Counted from the stretch's first letter, positions 1 through 7,692 are shown. The stretch: DNA of 31,641 nt from CAZSMC01 sp964607755 (GCA_964607755.1 CAZSMC010000049.1:1-31641); one strand, 5' to 3'. Program-made: numbers and translations. Notes: generated by a model from the sequence alone, not told the origin.

Positions 1-171
1 AATCAAGTGGTAAACTTTCAGCCGGATTCAGTGGCAGGTTTCATCGGAATATGCACATAACTTGTCTCGCAAGTCAATTGAGGCTTTAATTACGACTTTA
101 ATATAAGAAATGATTATTAAACAGAGATTAAAATAATATTAAAAATATTTAATATTTACTCAGTTTGTAGC

Positions 172-480
172 GTGTGCCTTGGCGCACGAACAGGATTTTG
201 GGATAATGCTGCTTTTTAACATGAGCGGGCTGCAAAGCTCTAATAGTCTTGTTCTTTGAGATAAGAGCCCCCATAAATCCTACTTGGGCAAGCCATTTGG
301 GCGTCAAGCGGTGCAACCTGTTTGGCGAAGCCTCGGAGACAATACCGGTAGGCAACATAACTTGTCGAGAGCGAAGGAGCCCACCTTTTATCGTATGTAT
401 CTAAAGTAACGAAGGGCTCATGTTAGTGTTCAATAGGACTAAACGGCATAGACTGGCCCCACTCTTGTAGACACACTAAA
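172..480 (+). ncRNA. Group II intron-like RNA (domain I-like 5' part), probably a remnant
   Basis: The plus strand resembles the 5' half of a bacterial group II intron. It opens with GTGTG at 172-176, matching the GUGYG start of such introns. It then carries a run of nested helices: GAGC 223-226 with GCTC 236-239, a GGC-gaa-GCC hairpin at 324-332, GAGCCC 377-382 with GGGCTC 414-419, and GTTAGT near 423 with ACTAAAC about 15 bases later. The words around 357-385 and 410-470 recall domain I sequences I know from cyanobacterial and Bacteroidetes introns, but this is memory rather than a search. No intron-encoded reverse transcriptase and no domain V consensus follow, so it would be a truncated or ORF-less copy. 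One counter-argument: GTGTGC 172-177 can pair with GCGCAC 182-187, which is unusual for a true intron 5' end. Confidence 0.4.
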
Positions 481-711
481 AAAGTTCTTATATTTAAAAA
501 TACATGGTGGCAGTTTTCAATTTCCAATTGATTTTATAAAGAATCAAATTGAATAAATATTAAATTAAAGAGGAATGACTATAAAACCAAACCCCTTAAA
601 CTATACCGACATAATGAAATGTTTAGATCCTAAATAACAAATTATCAATTATAAAAGATGCACAAATGAAACAGGCTTTATTATTCGTCAAGACCGGATT
701 TTCTTTCACCT

Positions 712-767
712 CTGTTTACCTGGCCGGCTATAGGCCCCACAACAGGGGCTGTCACGCCGGTTAACAG
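712..767. repeat. Long imperfect hairpin in a GC-rich island
   Basis: A strong inverted repeat. CTGTT (712-716) pairs with AACAG (763-767), CCGGC (724-728) pairs with GCCGG (756-760), and AGGCCCC (732-738) pairs with GGGGCT (745-750) around the ACAACA loop with one bulged G. The surrounding 690-850 is clearly more GC-rich than its neighbours. It has no downstream T run, so a simple terminator is unlikely. It could be part of a degraded mobile element or a structured RNA. Confidence 0.55.
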
Positions 768-926
768 CATACCAGCTCGGGAGCGCTCTGTTCAGGATGC
801 CAAGACGAGCATTGATCATACGACTCCTCACTCGGATTCCGAGGCAGAAAAGCTTAAATAAAAGTTCGACTGTTAAAATAATGGACTGTTGTTAGAAGGA
901 CGAAGAAAATACCATTAAAATTATAT

Positions 927-955
927 TTGAATCATAAAGAAATAATATCTATATT
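927..955 (+). promoter_or_regulatory. Candidate promoter of the toxin-antitoxin operon
   Basis: TTGAAT at 927-932 and TATATT at 950-955 are separated by 17 bases and precede the antitoxin start at 997. The surrounding DNA is very AT-rich, so chance matches are likely. Phd/YefM antitoxins usually repress their own promoter, but I see no convincing operator palindrome. Confidence 0.35.
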
Positions 956-996
956 GTTCTTACAAAAATAGTTACAATTTTAGAGGAGACAAAAAA

Positions 997-1257
997 ATGA
1001 AATTTATTAATATCCGAGAATTAAGTCACTCAACATCAAAATATGTTAAAATGGCAAATGAAAAAGATGATGTGATTGTTACTCGAAATGGCCATCCTTA
1101 TGCTATCCTGCAGCGAATTAATGATGATGAGCTTGAAGATTATATCCTTGCCAAAAACCTGAATCTGAGCCATGAGTTCAGATTGGCTCAAAAAGCACAT
1201 CAAAAAGATGAAAACGTTAATGTGCGGGATCTTTTGAAAGAATTAGATAATGAATGA
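997..1257 (+). CDS. Type II antitoxin, Phd/YefM family
   Basis: An 86-residue protein with the Phd/YefM antitoxin layout. The N-terminal half (MKFINIRELSHSTSKYV) matches the DNA-binding fold in which the antitoxin dimer binds its operator, including the family's 'V-T-R-N-G-H-P-Y-A-I-L' segment at about residues 28-38. The charged C-terminal tail is the part that normally wraps around and neutralises the toxin. A good ribosome site (AGAGGAG at about 981-987) precedes the ATG. The next gene starts inside its last codons (8-base overlap, 1250-1257), indicating translational coupling to the RelE-like toxin. The family assignment is from sequence motifs; the specific subfamily is not resolved. Confidence 0.9.
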   Translation: MKFINIRELSHSTSKYVKMANEKDDVIVTRNGHPYAILQRINDDELEDYILAKNLNLSHEFRLAQKAHQKDENVNVRDLLKELDNE

Positions 1258-1561
1258 TTCTGCAAAATTTAAGATTGAATTTACGAGCCGCGCAGTTAAA
1301 GATTTGAAGAAAATACCAAAGAATGAGCAACGGCAATTATTGAAAGAATCATTAATACTGGAAACCAAACCGTTCCCTTTTAAAAATAAAATTAAAAAAA
1401 TAAAAGGTGTTAAATTTCCGTGTTATCGCTTAAGAATTGATGCGTCATCAGATTCTTATCGCTTGTTTTATGCTATTGATAAAAATAACATTTTCGTTTT
1501 GAGAATAATCTCAAAAAAGGATGCCGACAGAATAATCAAGCAACTACGGGATAGAAATTGA
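1250..1561 (+). CDS. Type II toxin, RelE/ParE superfamily
   Basis: A 103-residue basic protein of the RelE/ParE toxin fold. It shows the 'F-T-S-R-A-V-K-D-L-K-K-I-P' first helix, a middle 'Y-R-L-R-I' strand and the terminal 'Y-R-L-F-Y-A-I-D-K-N-N-I-F-V-L-R-I' strand pair followed by a basic helix, the order seen in RelE/YoeB/HigB-type ribosome-dependent mRNA interferases. Whether it cleaves mRNA or poisons gyrase (ParE type) cannot be told from this sequence. It overlaps the antitoxin by 8 bases. The stop lies in the 3' end of the convergent SGNH gene as annotated, but that overlap disappears if the SGNH frameshift described below is corrected. Confidence 0.88.
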   Translation: MNDSAKFKIEFTSRAVKDLKKIPKNEQRQLLKESLILETKPFPFKNKIKKIKGVKFPCYRLRIDASSDSYRLFYAIDKNNIFVLRIISKKDADRIIKQLRDRN

Positions 1562-3227
1562 TTTTCTCATTAGCGCAACAAAAGCATTTTTTCACATCAA
1601 AAAACGAATTGTTCGCAGCCAGTCGATAAAAATAAACGCCAGAAGCCACATCCATTCCCCTTTTATTTTTACCATTCCACACGACGTTATGCCTGCCTGC
1701 ACGCATTATTTCATTTCGTAGTATGCGCACAGACCGGCCGGTTCCATCAAACACGTTCAGTTTTATTACCGCAGCTTCTTTCAAATGAAAGCTGATTCGG
1801 GTTGACGAATTGAACGGATTTGGATAGTTCTGCGCAAGACCATATTGTTCGGGAGTATCGGATGCATTGTCTTCAACACGTGTTATGGACCAGTCCACAG
1901 TTAATGTGTCTGATGAAATCACTTCAACACCGTCGTAATAGGCTTTACTCACATATCGGTGCACATAATCCGGACGAAGCGTTGATCTTTTTTCCAGGAT
2001 AGAAACAGGTCGATAGCCCTTTGCCGCGCTGAAGGGATCTTTAAGATCATTCGAATTCAAGAGTGTCATATATCCCTTGTGAAAGGTTGGCAGCGCATAG
2101 ACCCAATATCTGGTATAAATTTTTCTAAAATCGATATTGCCGAAATATAAAAGTGGGGCGTGAATTTGCGCTGCCCGGTAAATGCGAAAATCCGCGATCG
2201 AGTATGTGTCCGAGGTTTTATTGGCAGCGCCGGTCAAAACGAGTTTGACAAATTGCGCGTCAGTTTGGTCGATGTGATCAATAGCCGCACCTGACGAATC
2301 AGAGCGGCCGGATTGATCGACAACGAGCTGCCAATCGGCTGAATCTACAGAAGTATAGATTAGGTATTTCGGCACCTGTAATGCCATATCATCCGTGAAA
2401 ATCGTGGCAAACATGTCAATCGTTTCCGTGTCATCGAGACTGACGATTATTTCATCGCCAGTGCCTTGCCAAACCGTCATTAAATTACCGTCTACTAATG
2501 ATTCGGTGTCAGATACGTTTCCCTGAACGGTCACTGATTTCTTGTAGGCGACATTCACATCCTGAATGGTCATGACTTTTTTACCGGTTAGTTTTGTATA
2601 AACGACCTTTGCCATTTCCCAGGCGCCTTCTGCATTCGGGTGGATATCGTCGGGGAACAAGTGATTTTTATCGACGAACGGCGTGTAAAAATCAATAGCG
2701 TCGACGTTGGTTGAATCGACAATCTGTCGAATCATGGGAATGATATCTGTTGTGATCACAGAGTCGCGGATCCCCCACTGAACGGAAAATGCCGGCGGCG
2801 GAAGACAGGCATAAATTTGGGCATCCGGATTTATAGCGCGAAACGTATCGATCATGGCAATATAATCCGGTACGAACTCTTCTTTGAATTTCCAGTTCTG
2901 TGGTTTGCTGTCATTAGTGCCAAGCAAGATGATGACAATATCGGGAACCATTTCGATGGCTGACTTGAACTCTTGTTCGATCCATAGCGGATGGTCTCCG
3001 TTTTTTAGCATCGTTCGACCCGAGTTGCCGAAATTCTCAACATGGTAATCGTTGCCCAGTAGTTTTTGCAGTTGCGCGGGATAGCTGTCATTCTCCCGGT
3101 CTGAGATGCCTGAACCGTACGTAATGCTGTTACCGACACAGGCAACTTTGGTTTTATCCTGAGCGAAACTAAAAACCGATAATAGCAAGATAAAAATACC
3201 GACGGAACATTTTTGCATTTTGAACAT
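1536..3227 (-). CDS. Secreted SGNH/GDSL esterase with F5/8-type C domain and C-terminal sorting domain
   Basis: A 563-residue exported hydrolase. Residues 1-22 are a signal peptide. The SGNH catalytic domain spans about 27-215: GNSIT with the nucleophile Ser34 (block I), LLGTND at about 101-106 (block III), and D193-D-I-H196, which supplies the catalytic Asp/His (block V). Residues about 225-350 look like an F5/8-type C (discoidin) carbohydrate-binding module. Residues about 463-548 form a FlgD-like/type IX-type C-terminal domain starting 'YGLAQNYPNPFN'. Such proteins commonly deacetylate polysaccharides or act on esters outside the cell; the substrate is unknown. AGGGAG lies 7 bases before the start. 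The gene sits 43 bases downstream of the PD40/TPR lipoprotein gene, probably in one operon. The last about 15 residues look frameshifted: adding one A in the A6 run (plus-strand T6 at 1587-1592) gives the canonical ending DVKKMLLLR with a stop at 1570. Confidence 0.92.
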   Translation of the reverse strand: MFKMQKCSVGIFILLLSVFSFAQDKTKVACVGNSITYGSGISDRENDSYPAQLQKLLGNDYHVENFGNSGRTMLKNGDHPLWIEQEFKSAIEMVPDIVIILLGTNDSKPQNWKFKEEFVPDYIAMIDTFRAINPDAQIYACLPPPAFSVQWGIRDSVITTDIIPMIRQIVDSTNVDAIDFYTPFVDKNHLFPDDIHPNAEGAWEMAKVVYTKLTGKKVMTIQDVNVAYKKSVTVQGNVSDTESLVDGNLMTVWQGTGDEIIVSLDDTETIDMFATIFTDDMALQVPKYLIYTSVDSADWQLVVDQSGRSDSSGAAIDHIDQTDAQFVKLVLTGAANKTSDTYSIADFRIYRAAQIHAPLLYFGNIDFRKIYTRYWVYALPTFHKGYMTLLNSNDLKDPFSAAKGYRPVSILEKRSTLRPDYVHRYVSKAYYDGVEVISSDTLTVDWSITRVEDNASDTPEQYGLAQNYPNPFNSSTRISFHLKEAAVIKLNVFDGTGRSVRILRNEIMRAGRHNVVWNGKNKRGMDVASGVYFYRLAANNSFFDVKKCFCCANEKINFYPVVA

Positions 3228-3270
3228 TTTTCTTCTCCCTGTTTTGTTAATTTCTTTCTAAAATGAACCG

Positions 3271-5670
3271 CTATTGACAATATCTTTGCAGCAATCCTGC
3301 TGCCTCTCTGACACCCAATTCATGAGCCCTGAGGAGGTCCTGGCAGGCGAGTTTTTGGTTTTTGAGAACGATATATACTAATCCGCGTCTGTAGTAAGCG
3401 GCGCCATAATTAGGATTGTTTTCAATAGCAGCACTGTAATCAGAGAGCGCAGCCTGGAAATTTTTCATCTTGTATTTGCTGTCACCGCGTAACTGGTATA
3501 GACGCGCACTGTTTTCCTTGAGATTGATCGACCTGTCAAACGCCCGGATGGCGCGTTTGTATTCTGCCAGTCTATGATAAGCGACTCCTAGCTTTTCCCA
3601 GGTTTGATCATTTTGGGGATCGAGCTCGGCAGCTTTTTCCAGATCCTGTGCTGCTCTGTCCCACTGTTCCAGCAACCCATAACACACACCGCGTTCGTGA
3701 TAGGCTTTGGCAGTTTGAGCGTCCAATTGAATAGCCCGACTCAGATCGCGGATGGCATTGTCATAACTACCGCGCTTTGCGCGAACCATGGCCCGGCCGA
3801 TGTAGGCGTCGATATTGTGAGAATCAAGCTTCAATGATTTGTTGAATGCGGCAATAGCCTCTGCGTGCTGACGCAGTTTGTAATATGTCGTGCCAAGATT
3901 CTGATACAAGGTGGCGTCATCCTGAATGTAGCGAACAGCATTTTCATAGGAAGCCAATGCCTGTTCATACAGTTCATTAGCAAACTCGAGATGACCTTTG
4001 AATACATATGATTTTGCATAAGTGGAATCCAGTTCAATGGATTTTTGAAAAGCAACCATCGCTTCTTTCAGTTTCTTTTCACCCATTTTGCTGCGACCAA
4101 TGGTAAAATAATAATGCGCCTGGTCGGAAAAGGCATCCACAATTTTATCCCATGGTCTGCCATTCAGGTTAACAAATTCCGGGATGTTGATGGCATAGTT
4201 TTCAAATGACAGATGATCCAAAACGATTGGCGGCGATGAGCGCCCGTTTTCATCGATATGCGTGAGCAGCATATCGGTATAGGGTGAACGCATTTTGGAG
4301 GCAAAAACGAGCCAACGTCCGTTAGGTGACCACGAGTGCCAGGAGTTCATCGAATCGGTGTTACAGGCCAGTTCGCGCACTGTACCACCGTTTGTGGGCA
4401 TGATTTTTAATTTACTGTCCGGCTGCAGCAGCATGAAATTGTCCGCCTGACAAAATACCATCCATTTCCCGTCCGGAGAAATGCGCGGAAAGTAATTACT
4501 TACGCCGTTATGCGAAGCGCCGGGCACGGGCTTTGGGGTGCCGCCTTTGCCATCATTGAACGGAATGCGATAAATGGAGTATTTGAAATCACGTGTGCCC
4601 TCGATAAATTCAGATGCCATTTCAGTGGGGAGGAGGACCTGAGAAGATTGCTCGGCCGCTTTGGAATGATAAACCGGTGCCCGGGCAAAGTAAATGGTTT
4701 TTCCATCCGGACTCCAATTGGGATTGCTCTGCACAAAGTTTGGGTTGTCAGCGCCGGGCAGGGCGTAAAATTCGCCGGTCTTGCGGTCATAGATGGCAAT
4801 GATGCCCTTGATGGGAAAAAAGAGCTGAGAGTAAGCCAGACCTTCAGTCGCGACAAAAATGGAACGGTCTTTGACCGTGCTGGCAACATAGCGGCCGTCC
4901 GGCGAAATCTGCGACAGCAAGCCAAACGTGTTTTCGCCGTCTTCACGTCGATAATCACTCCAGGTGATAATTTTTTCCGGTGTAAGAACAGTTTCTTGTT
5001 CAATCTCGGTCACCACATACGAACCTTTATCGTTGGCATAATCGACGTCCATGGCCAGGGTATTGCCATCGGCGGTAAACGTGTGACAATTGCCGCACAA
5101 TGGAAGATTCTCCAGCAGCGCCGGAGCTGGTTTGCGGGATGAGATGTCGCCGAGGTGCCAGCGAATCTGATCCAGATTGTGCACGGCGTCGATGAACGGA
5201 AGCGGCACTGCCCGGTAAAATAGCGAGGCAGAAACGCTGTCCTGTGACGTTCGAATGTGGATACGTTCGCCGCTAACAAAATGCCGGCCTTTTGTACCGA
5301 GAACCGTAAGGCTTATTGTTTCTTTCAAAGCGGCTTTTTTAATATACTGCCAATCCGATGAATCCGGTAGCCAGTGGTTTTTCGAAACGATTGTTGACAA
5401 AAGAGGTTGTTTTTGAGCACGCGCGGCGATGACCAGCCACTCGGTCGCTTCGGAATGATCTTGCCAGCGCATTGTGGGAGCGGCAATTTCCGGCGGGAAC
5501 AGGGTATTATCCTGAGGATAAACAATGGAAAGCTGTCCCGGAAGTCTATCAAGTTCCTGCCATTTTGAGATCAACTGCGATTGACGGTCACAGCCAAGGA
5601 AAAATACAAAAAATATCAACAAACAGAGGATTCGGATATGTGGTAGTGAGAGATTCTTCATAAACATCAT
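3271..5670 (-). CDS. Exported lipoprotein: CxxCH haem motif, PD40 beta-propeller and eight TPR repeats
   Basis: A 799-residue protein with a lipoprotein-type signal (hydrophobic residues 10-26, then FLGC with the acceptor Cys27), so probably anchored in a membrane and facing the periplasm or outside. Residues about 45-150 form an Ig-like beta region. C192-G-N-C195-H196 is a c-type haem-binding motif. Residues about 230-500 contain PD40/TolB-type propeller blades ('I-S-P-D-G-R-Y', 'W-S-P-D-G-K-T', 'I-S-P-D-G-K-W', 'W-S-P-N-G-R-W'). Residues about 525-799 hold eight TPR units. TPRs and PD40 blades suggest protein or ligand binding at the envelope; the single haem site suggests a redox or structural role. 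The pathway is unknown. It is the first gene of a unit with the SGNH esterase. No strong ribosome site is seen, and the ATG at 5661 (M4) is an alternative start. Confidence 0.9.
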   Translation of the reverse strand: MMFMKNLSLPHIRILCLLIFFVFFLGCDRQSQLISKWQELDRLPGQLSIVYPQDNTLFPPEIAAPTMRWQDHSEATEWLVIAARAQKQPLLSTIVSKNHWLPDSSDWQYIKKAALKETISLTVLGTKGRHFVSGERIHIRTSQDSVSASLFYRAVPLPFIDAVHNLDQIRWHLGDISSRKPAPALLENLPLCGNCHTFTADGNTLAMDVDYANDKGSYVVTEIEQETVLTPEKIITWSDYRREDGENTFGLLSQISPDGRYVASTVKDRSIFVATEGLAYSQLFFPIKGIIAIYDRKTGEFYALPGADNPNFVQSNPNWSPDGKTIYFARAPVYHSKAAEQSSQVLLPTEMASEFIEGTRDFKYSIYRIPFNDGKGGTPKPVPGASHNGVSNYFPRISPDGKWMVFCQADNFMLLQPDSKLKIMPTNGGTVRELACNTDSMNSWHSWSPNGRWLVFASKMRSPYTDMLLTHIDENGRSSPPIVLDHLSFENYAINIPEFVNLNGRPWDKIVDAFSDQAHYYFTIGRSKMGEKKLKEAMVAFQKSIELDSTYAKSYVFKGHLEFANELYEQALASYENAVRYIQDDATLYQNLGTTYYKLRQHAEAIAAFNKSLKLDSHNIDAYIGRAMVRAKRGSYDNAIRDLSRAIQLDAQTAKAYHERGVCYGLLEQWDRAAQDLEKAAELDPQNDQTWEKLGVAYHRLAEYKRAIRAFDRSINLKENSARLYQLRGDSKYKMKNFQAALSDYSAAIENNPNYGAAYYRRGLVYIVLKNQKLACQDLLRAHELGVREAAGLLQRYCQ

Positions 5671-6042
5671 TGTAAATAACTCAACATCTCGAATTTTATT
5701 TCACCGCCGAGATCGCCGAGGTCGCAAACATGCGCAGAGAAAAATATTTCTGTACTTGTTTTCATGATAACCTCAAAACGATTCTGGTTATTTTGTGATA
5801 TGCAAAAATTAATCAAATTTCATATTAACAACAAGATTTAGGTGTGCAGTTATTCGGAATACAGAGGTCAATATCAAGATCGATAATGATATTGACAATT
5901 AAACAGGCAACATTTTTCTTTGCGAATAATCTGCGTGCCTGGCGAACTTTTAAATTATGAATCCTGTAACACATCGAAATTTTGAAAGTATAGATTTTAA
6001 TCAAGCTAGTATCTTTGTGCACTTTGAATAATTAAGGCCAAG
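5671..6042. other. Intergenic region, no gene supported
   Basis: 372 AT-rich bases between the 3' end of the B3/4 gene and the 5' end of the PD40/TPR gene, both on the minus strand. A 65-codon minus-strand frame at 5825-6022 has no ribosome site, no recognised domain and a composition like the surrounding spacer, so I do not call it. The only notable element is the dispersed-repeat-like motif at 5701-5740. I saw no convincing sigma-70 type promoter for the PD40/TPR gene. Confidence 0.6.
5701..5740 (-). repeat. Dispersed-repeat-like motif (CGCCGAG type)
   Basis: The plus strand reads TCACCGCCGAGATCGCCGAG and continues into GTCGCA and GCGCAGAGA. On the minus strand this becomes the 'CTCTGCG...CCTCGGCGATCTCGGCGGTGAA' word that I recognise as a short repeat scattered through many environmental genomes. 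Only one copy is in the window. It lies in the leader of the PD40/TPR gene. Confidence 0.4.
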
Positions 6043-6714
6043 CTACTCTTTAAGGTCAGGTAGAATAAAAATCTCAACCACTCTACCGCCGCACATCAAA
6101 ACGACGCGTTCTCCAAAGAGTTGGGCATGCTGGACGAGGCGGTCATTGTCCATCGTGTTGGGCGTCCAGATGCCGAGCGCAGCGTTTTGGGTTGAGGTGG
6201 TGACAGCGGTTCGCCTCGAGTCGGTCATGGGCGAGCCGAATGGTCCGGTAGCATCGGCGAGAACATAGCGGTTTTCAAAATGAATTGTCCGACCATTTAG
6301 CGCCTCGTAGCTATCGCCAGCATTGCCCTGTCGCACAGAAATGTGCCCGTTTATTTTATCGCTGTCGTAAACGCACGTGGGGAGCAAAAAGTCGAGGGCA
6401 CACCAGTTGCCGACATCCACAAGTGTGTTGATAGTCGGGAGTGGTTTGTCTTTTAATGCCCGGTTCAAAAGCGCTTCGGACGCCGGACGCCGCCGGGTGG
6501 GATCGATACCGATGGCCCGGAAAAACTGACGGGCCTGCTGCACACCGTCAATATCGCCGATGTTTTTTCCGTAAAACCTGTCTTGATAATCCCGGGCACA
6601 TTTTTGCAGTTGCTTGAAAGCAGACTGGCTGTGCGTCACTTTGGGGCCGGTGCATTCCACAAGTGCCAGTTTAATTTTCAGCTCCGGATCAATGTGCCAT
6701 GAACGACGTGCCAT
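6043..6714 (-). CDS. Solo B3/B4 domain protein (PheRS beta-like editing fold)
   Basis: A 223-residue protein resembling the stand-alone B3/B4 domain family (COG3382), related to the editing module of the phenylalanyl-tRNA synthetase beta subunit. The best-matching parts are the 'R-R-R-P-A-S-E-A-L-L-N-R' segment at about residues 74-85, the 'N-T-L-V-D-V-G-N-W-C-A-L' block at about 95-106 and the 'V-L-A-D-A-T-G-P-F-G-S-P-M-T-D-S' block at about 150-165. Solo members are proposed to bind or proofread mischarged tRNA or modified amino acids, but most are uncharacterised. It starts only 12 bases after the stop of the upstream membrane-protein gene, so the two are probably co-transcribed. Confidence 0.82.
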   Translation of the reverse strand: MARRSWHIDPELKIKLALVECTGPKVTHSQSAFKQLQKCARDYQDRFYGKNIGDIDGVQQARQFFRAIGIDPTRRRPASEALLNRALKDKPLPTINTLVDVGNWCALDFLLPTCVYDSDKINGHISVRQGNAGDSYEALNGRTIHFENRYVLADATGPFGSPMTDSRRTAVTTSTQNAALGIWTPNTMDNDRLVQHAQLFGERVVLMCGGRVVEIFILPDLKE

Positions 6715-6726
6715 ATAAAGTCAAAC

Positions 6727-7584
6727 TCATGTTAATTGGATGTAACTATCATCACGGTGACCGATGATGCTGGTCACAAAATGATAGAGCGCAAAAAGTT
6801 CCATGGAAAACGGGATATAGCCAAGATAACCTACAATCGGCATTTCAAAAATGTGTAAAAAATCCACGTACGGCACTTCGTAAATCCATTTGGGATAGGC
6901 GTAATAATTCCACATTTCCCAAAAGAATCCGCAGATGAGACAGCCAATCCATAATGCCAGCACCGGCTTCCAGTTGCCGTTTTTCAAGTGATCAAACAAA
7001 CTGCGGTGTCCGAGCCAGACATTGAGGGGCTCGATGATAAACACCACAGACAGCCAGACAAGCGGATAAAAGTATCGCGGCCACATCAGCATGGCAGCGA
7101 GTACAAGCCATCCCAAAATAAAAACAAAAGTGATGTGACTGTTTTTTGTGCCAATGCGGCAGCAGGATTTTAAACTGCGGATCCATTTGAACGTGCCAGC
7201 CAGCTCCGCTGTGCCAAAAACGGCGGGGATGACGGTGCTGAAACTAAAGGAAGCAAAGATGACATATTCCAGAGAGGTGAAACTTTGTTTGCCCATGTAA
7301 AACCAGTTTTGGGTTCGCAGATTAATCAGTTCAAACAGCCACCATGACGGCGCAGATATCAAAAAAAGTCCGATATATCGTTTCAATGACCGTGTCAGCA
7401 AAGAGGTCCCTTTACGCCGGAAGACAAGTGCGTCCACTGTCAGGGCATAGCCCAGCCATAGCGGGAAAAACAACACATGTGTTCGCACGCCGTCGAGTCC
7501 CCAGTTTAATGCCCAAAAAATGGCAATAAGAATAATGCCAATGATGCCGTGTTTTGGAAATGAGTAGCGTTGTTTTTTTGACAC
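6727..7584 (-). CDS. Polytopic inner-membrane protein of unknown function
   Basis: A 285-residue integral membrane protein with about eight hydrophobic segments (roughly 13-30, 35-55, 70-88, 105-130, 150-168, 172-191, 206-225 and 247-270). The C-terminal part has a distinctive polar motif set inside the membrane region: FWEMWNYYAYPKW at about 221-233 and FEMPIVGYLGYIPF at about 246-259, rich in conserved-looking Glu, Trp and Tyr, which could form an active or ligand-binding site. I do not recognise the family with confidence. The start is GTG, supported by GGAG 9 bases upstream. It is the first gene of a probable two-gene unit with the B3/4 protein. Confidence 0.8.
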   Translation of the reverse strand: MSKKQRYSFPKHGIIGIILIAIFWALNWGLDGVRTHVLFFPLWLGYALTVDALVFRRKGTSLLTRSLKRYIGLFLISAPSWWLFELINLRTQNWFYMGKQSFTSLEYVIFASFSFSTVIPAVFGTAELAGTFKWIRSLKSCCRIGTKNSHITFVFILGWLVLAAMLMWPRYFYPLVWLSVVFIIEPLNVWLGHRSLFDHLKNGNWKPVLALWIGCLICGFFWEMWNYYAYPKWIYEVPYVDFLHIFEMPIVGYLGYIPFSMELFALYHFVTSIIGHRDDSYIQLT

Positions 7585-7635
7585 GTTATTTTACTCCAAA
7601 GTTGTTTGAATGGATCAAGTCGGTAAATTCAAATG

Positions 7636-7662
7636 AGCCACTGATTGACACGGATGAAAGAC
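7636..7662 (-). repeat. Dispersed-repeat-like motif (ATCCGTGTCAATCAGTGG type)
   Basis: On the minus strand this reads GTCTTTCATCCGTGTCAATC and then AGTGGCT. It resembles the short 'ATCCGTGTCAATCAGTGGCT' word that recurs in many environmental genomes. One copy is seen here, in the leader of the membrane-protein gene, a position analogous to the motif at 5701-5740. Confidence 0.35.
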
Positions 7663-7664
7663 AA

Positions 7665-7692
7665 ATTGTAATTTTTAATCCAACATGCACAA
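7665..7692 (-). promoter_or_regulatory. Candidate promoter of the membrane protein-B3/4 unit
   Basis: On the minus strand TTGTGC (7692-7687) and TACAAT (7670-7665) are spaced 16 bases apart. A transcript would start near 7658 and have a leader of about 75 bases before the GTG at 7584, containing the repeat-like motif at 7636-7662. Confidence 0.4.

Larger units (their letters stand above)
1..996. other. Long region without a protein gene
   Basis: Nearly 1 kb without a convincing protein-coding gene. It is mostly AT-rich but contains two GC-richer structured islands, listed separately (172-480 and 712-767). The 12-base word ACATAACTTGTC occurs at 55-66 and again at 355-366, exactly 300 bases apart, so the left edge may hold part of a second related element. 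A 69-codon minus-strand reading frame at 149-358 has no recognisable domain and lies over the structured RNA-like stretch, so I do not call it a gene. Confidence 0.7.

Noticed and set aside
149..358. 69-codon minus-strand reading frame at the left edge
   Set aside because: No domain or ribosome site, and it overlaps the structured intron-like stretch.
4510..5142. 210-codon plus-strand reading frame opposite the PD40/TPR gene
   Set aside because: It is antisense to a protein with clear domains on the other strand, has no ribosome site and no recognisable domain.
5825..6022. 65-codon minus-strand reading frame in the spacer
   Set aside because: No ribosome site, no family resemblance, and composition equal to the AT-rich spacer.
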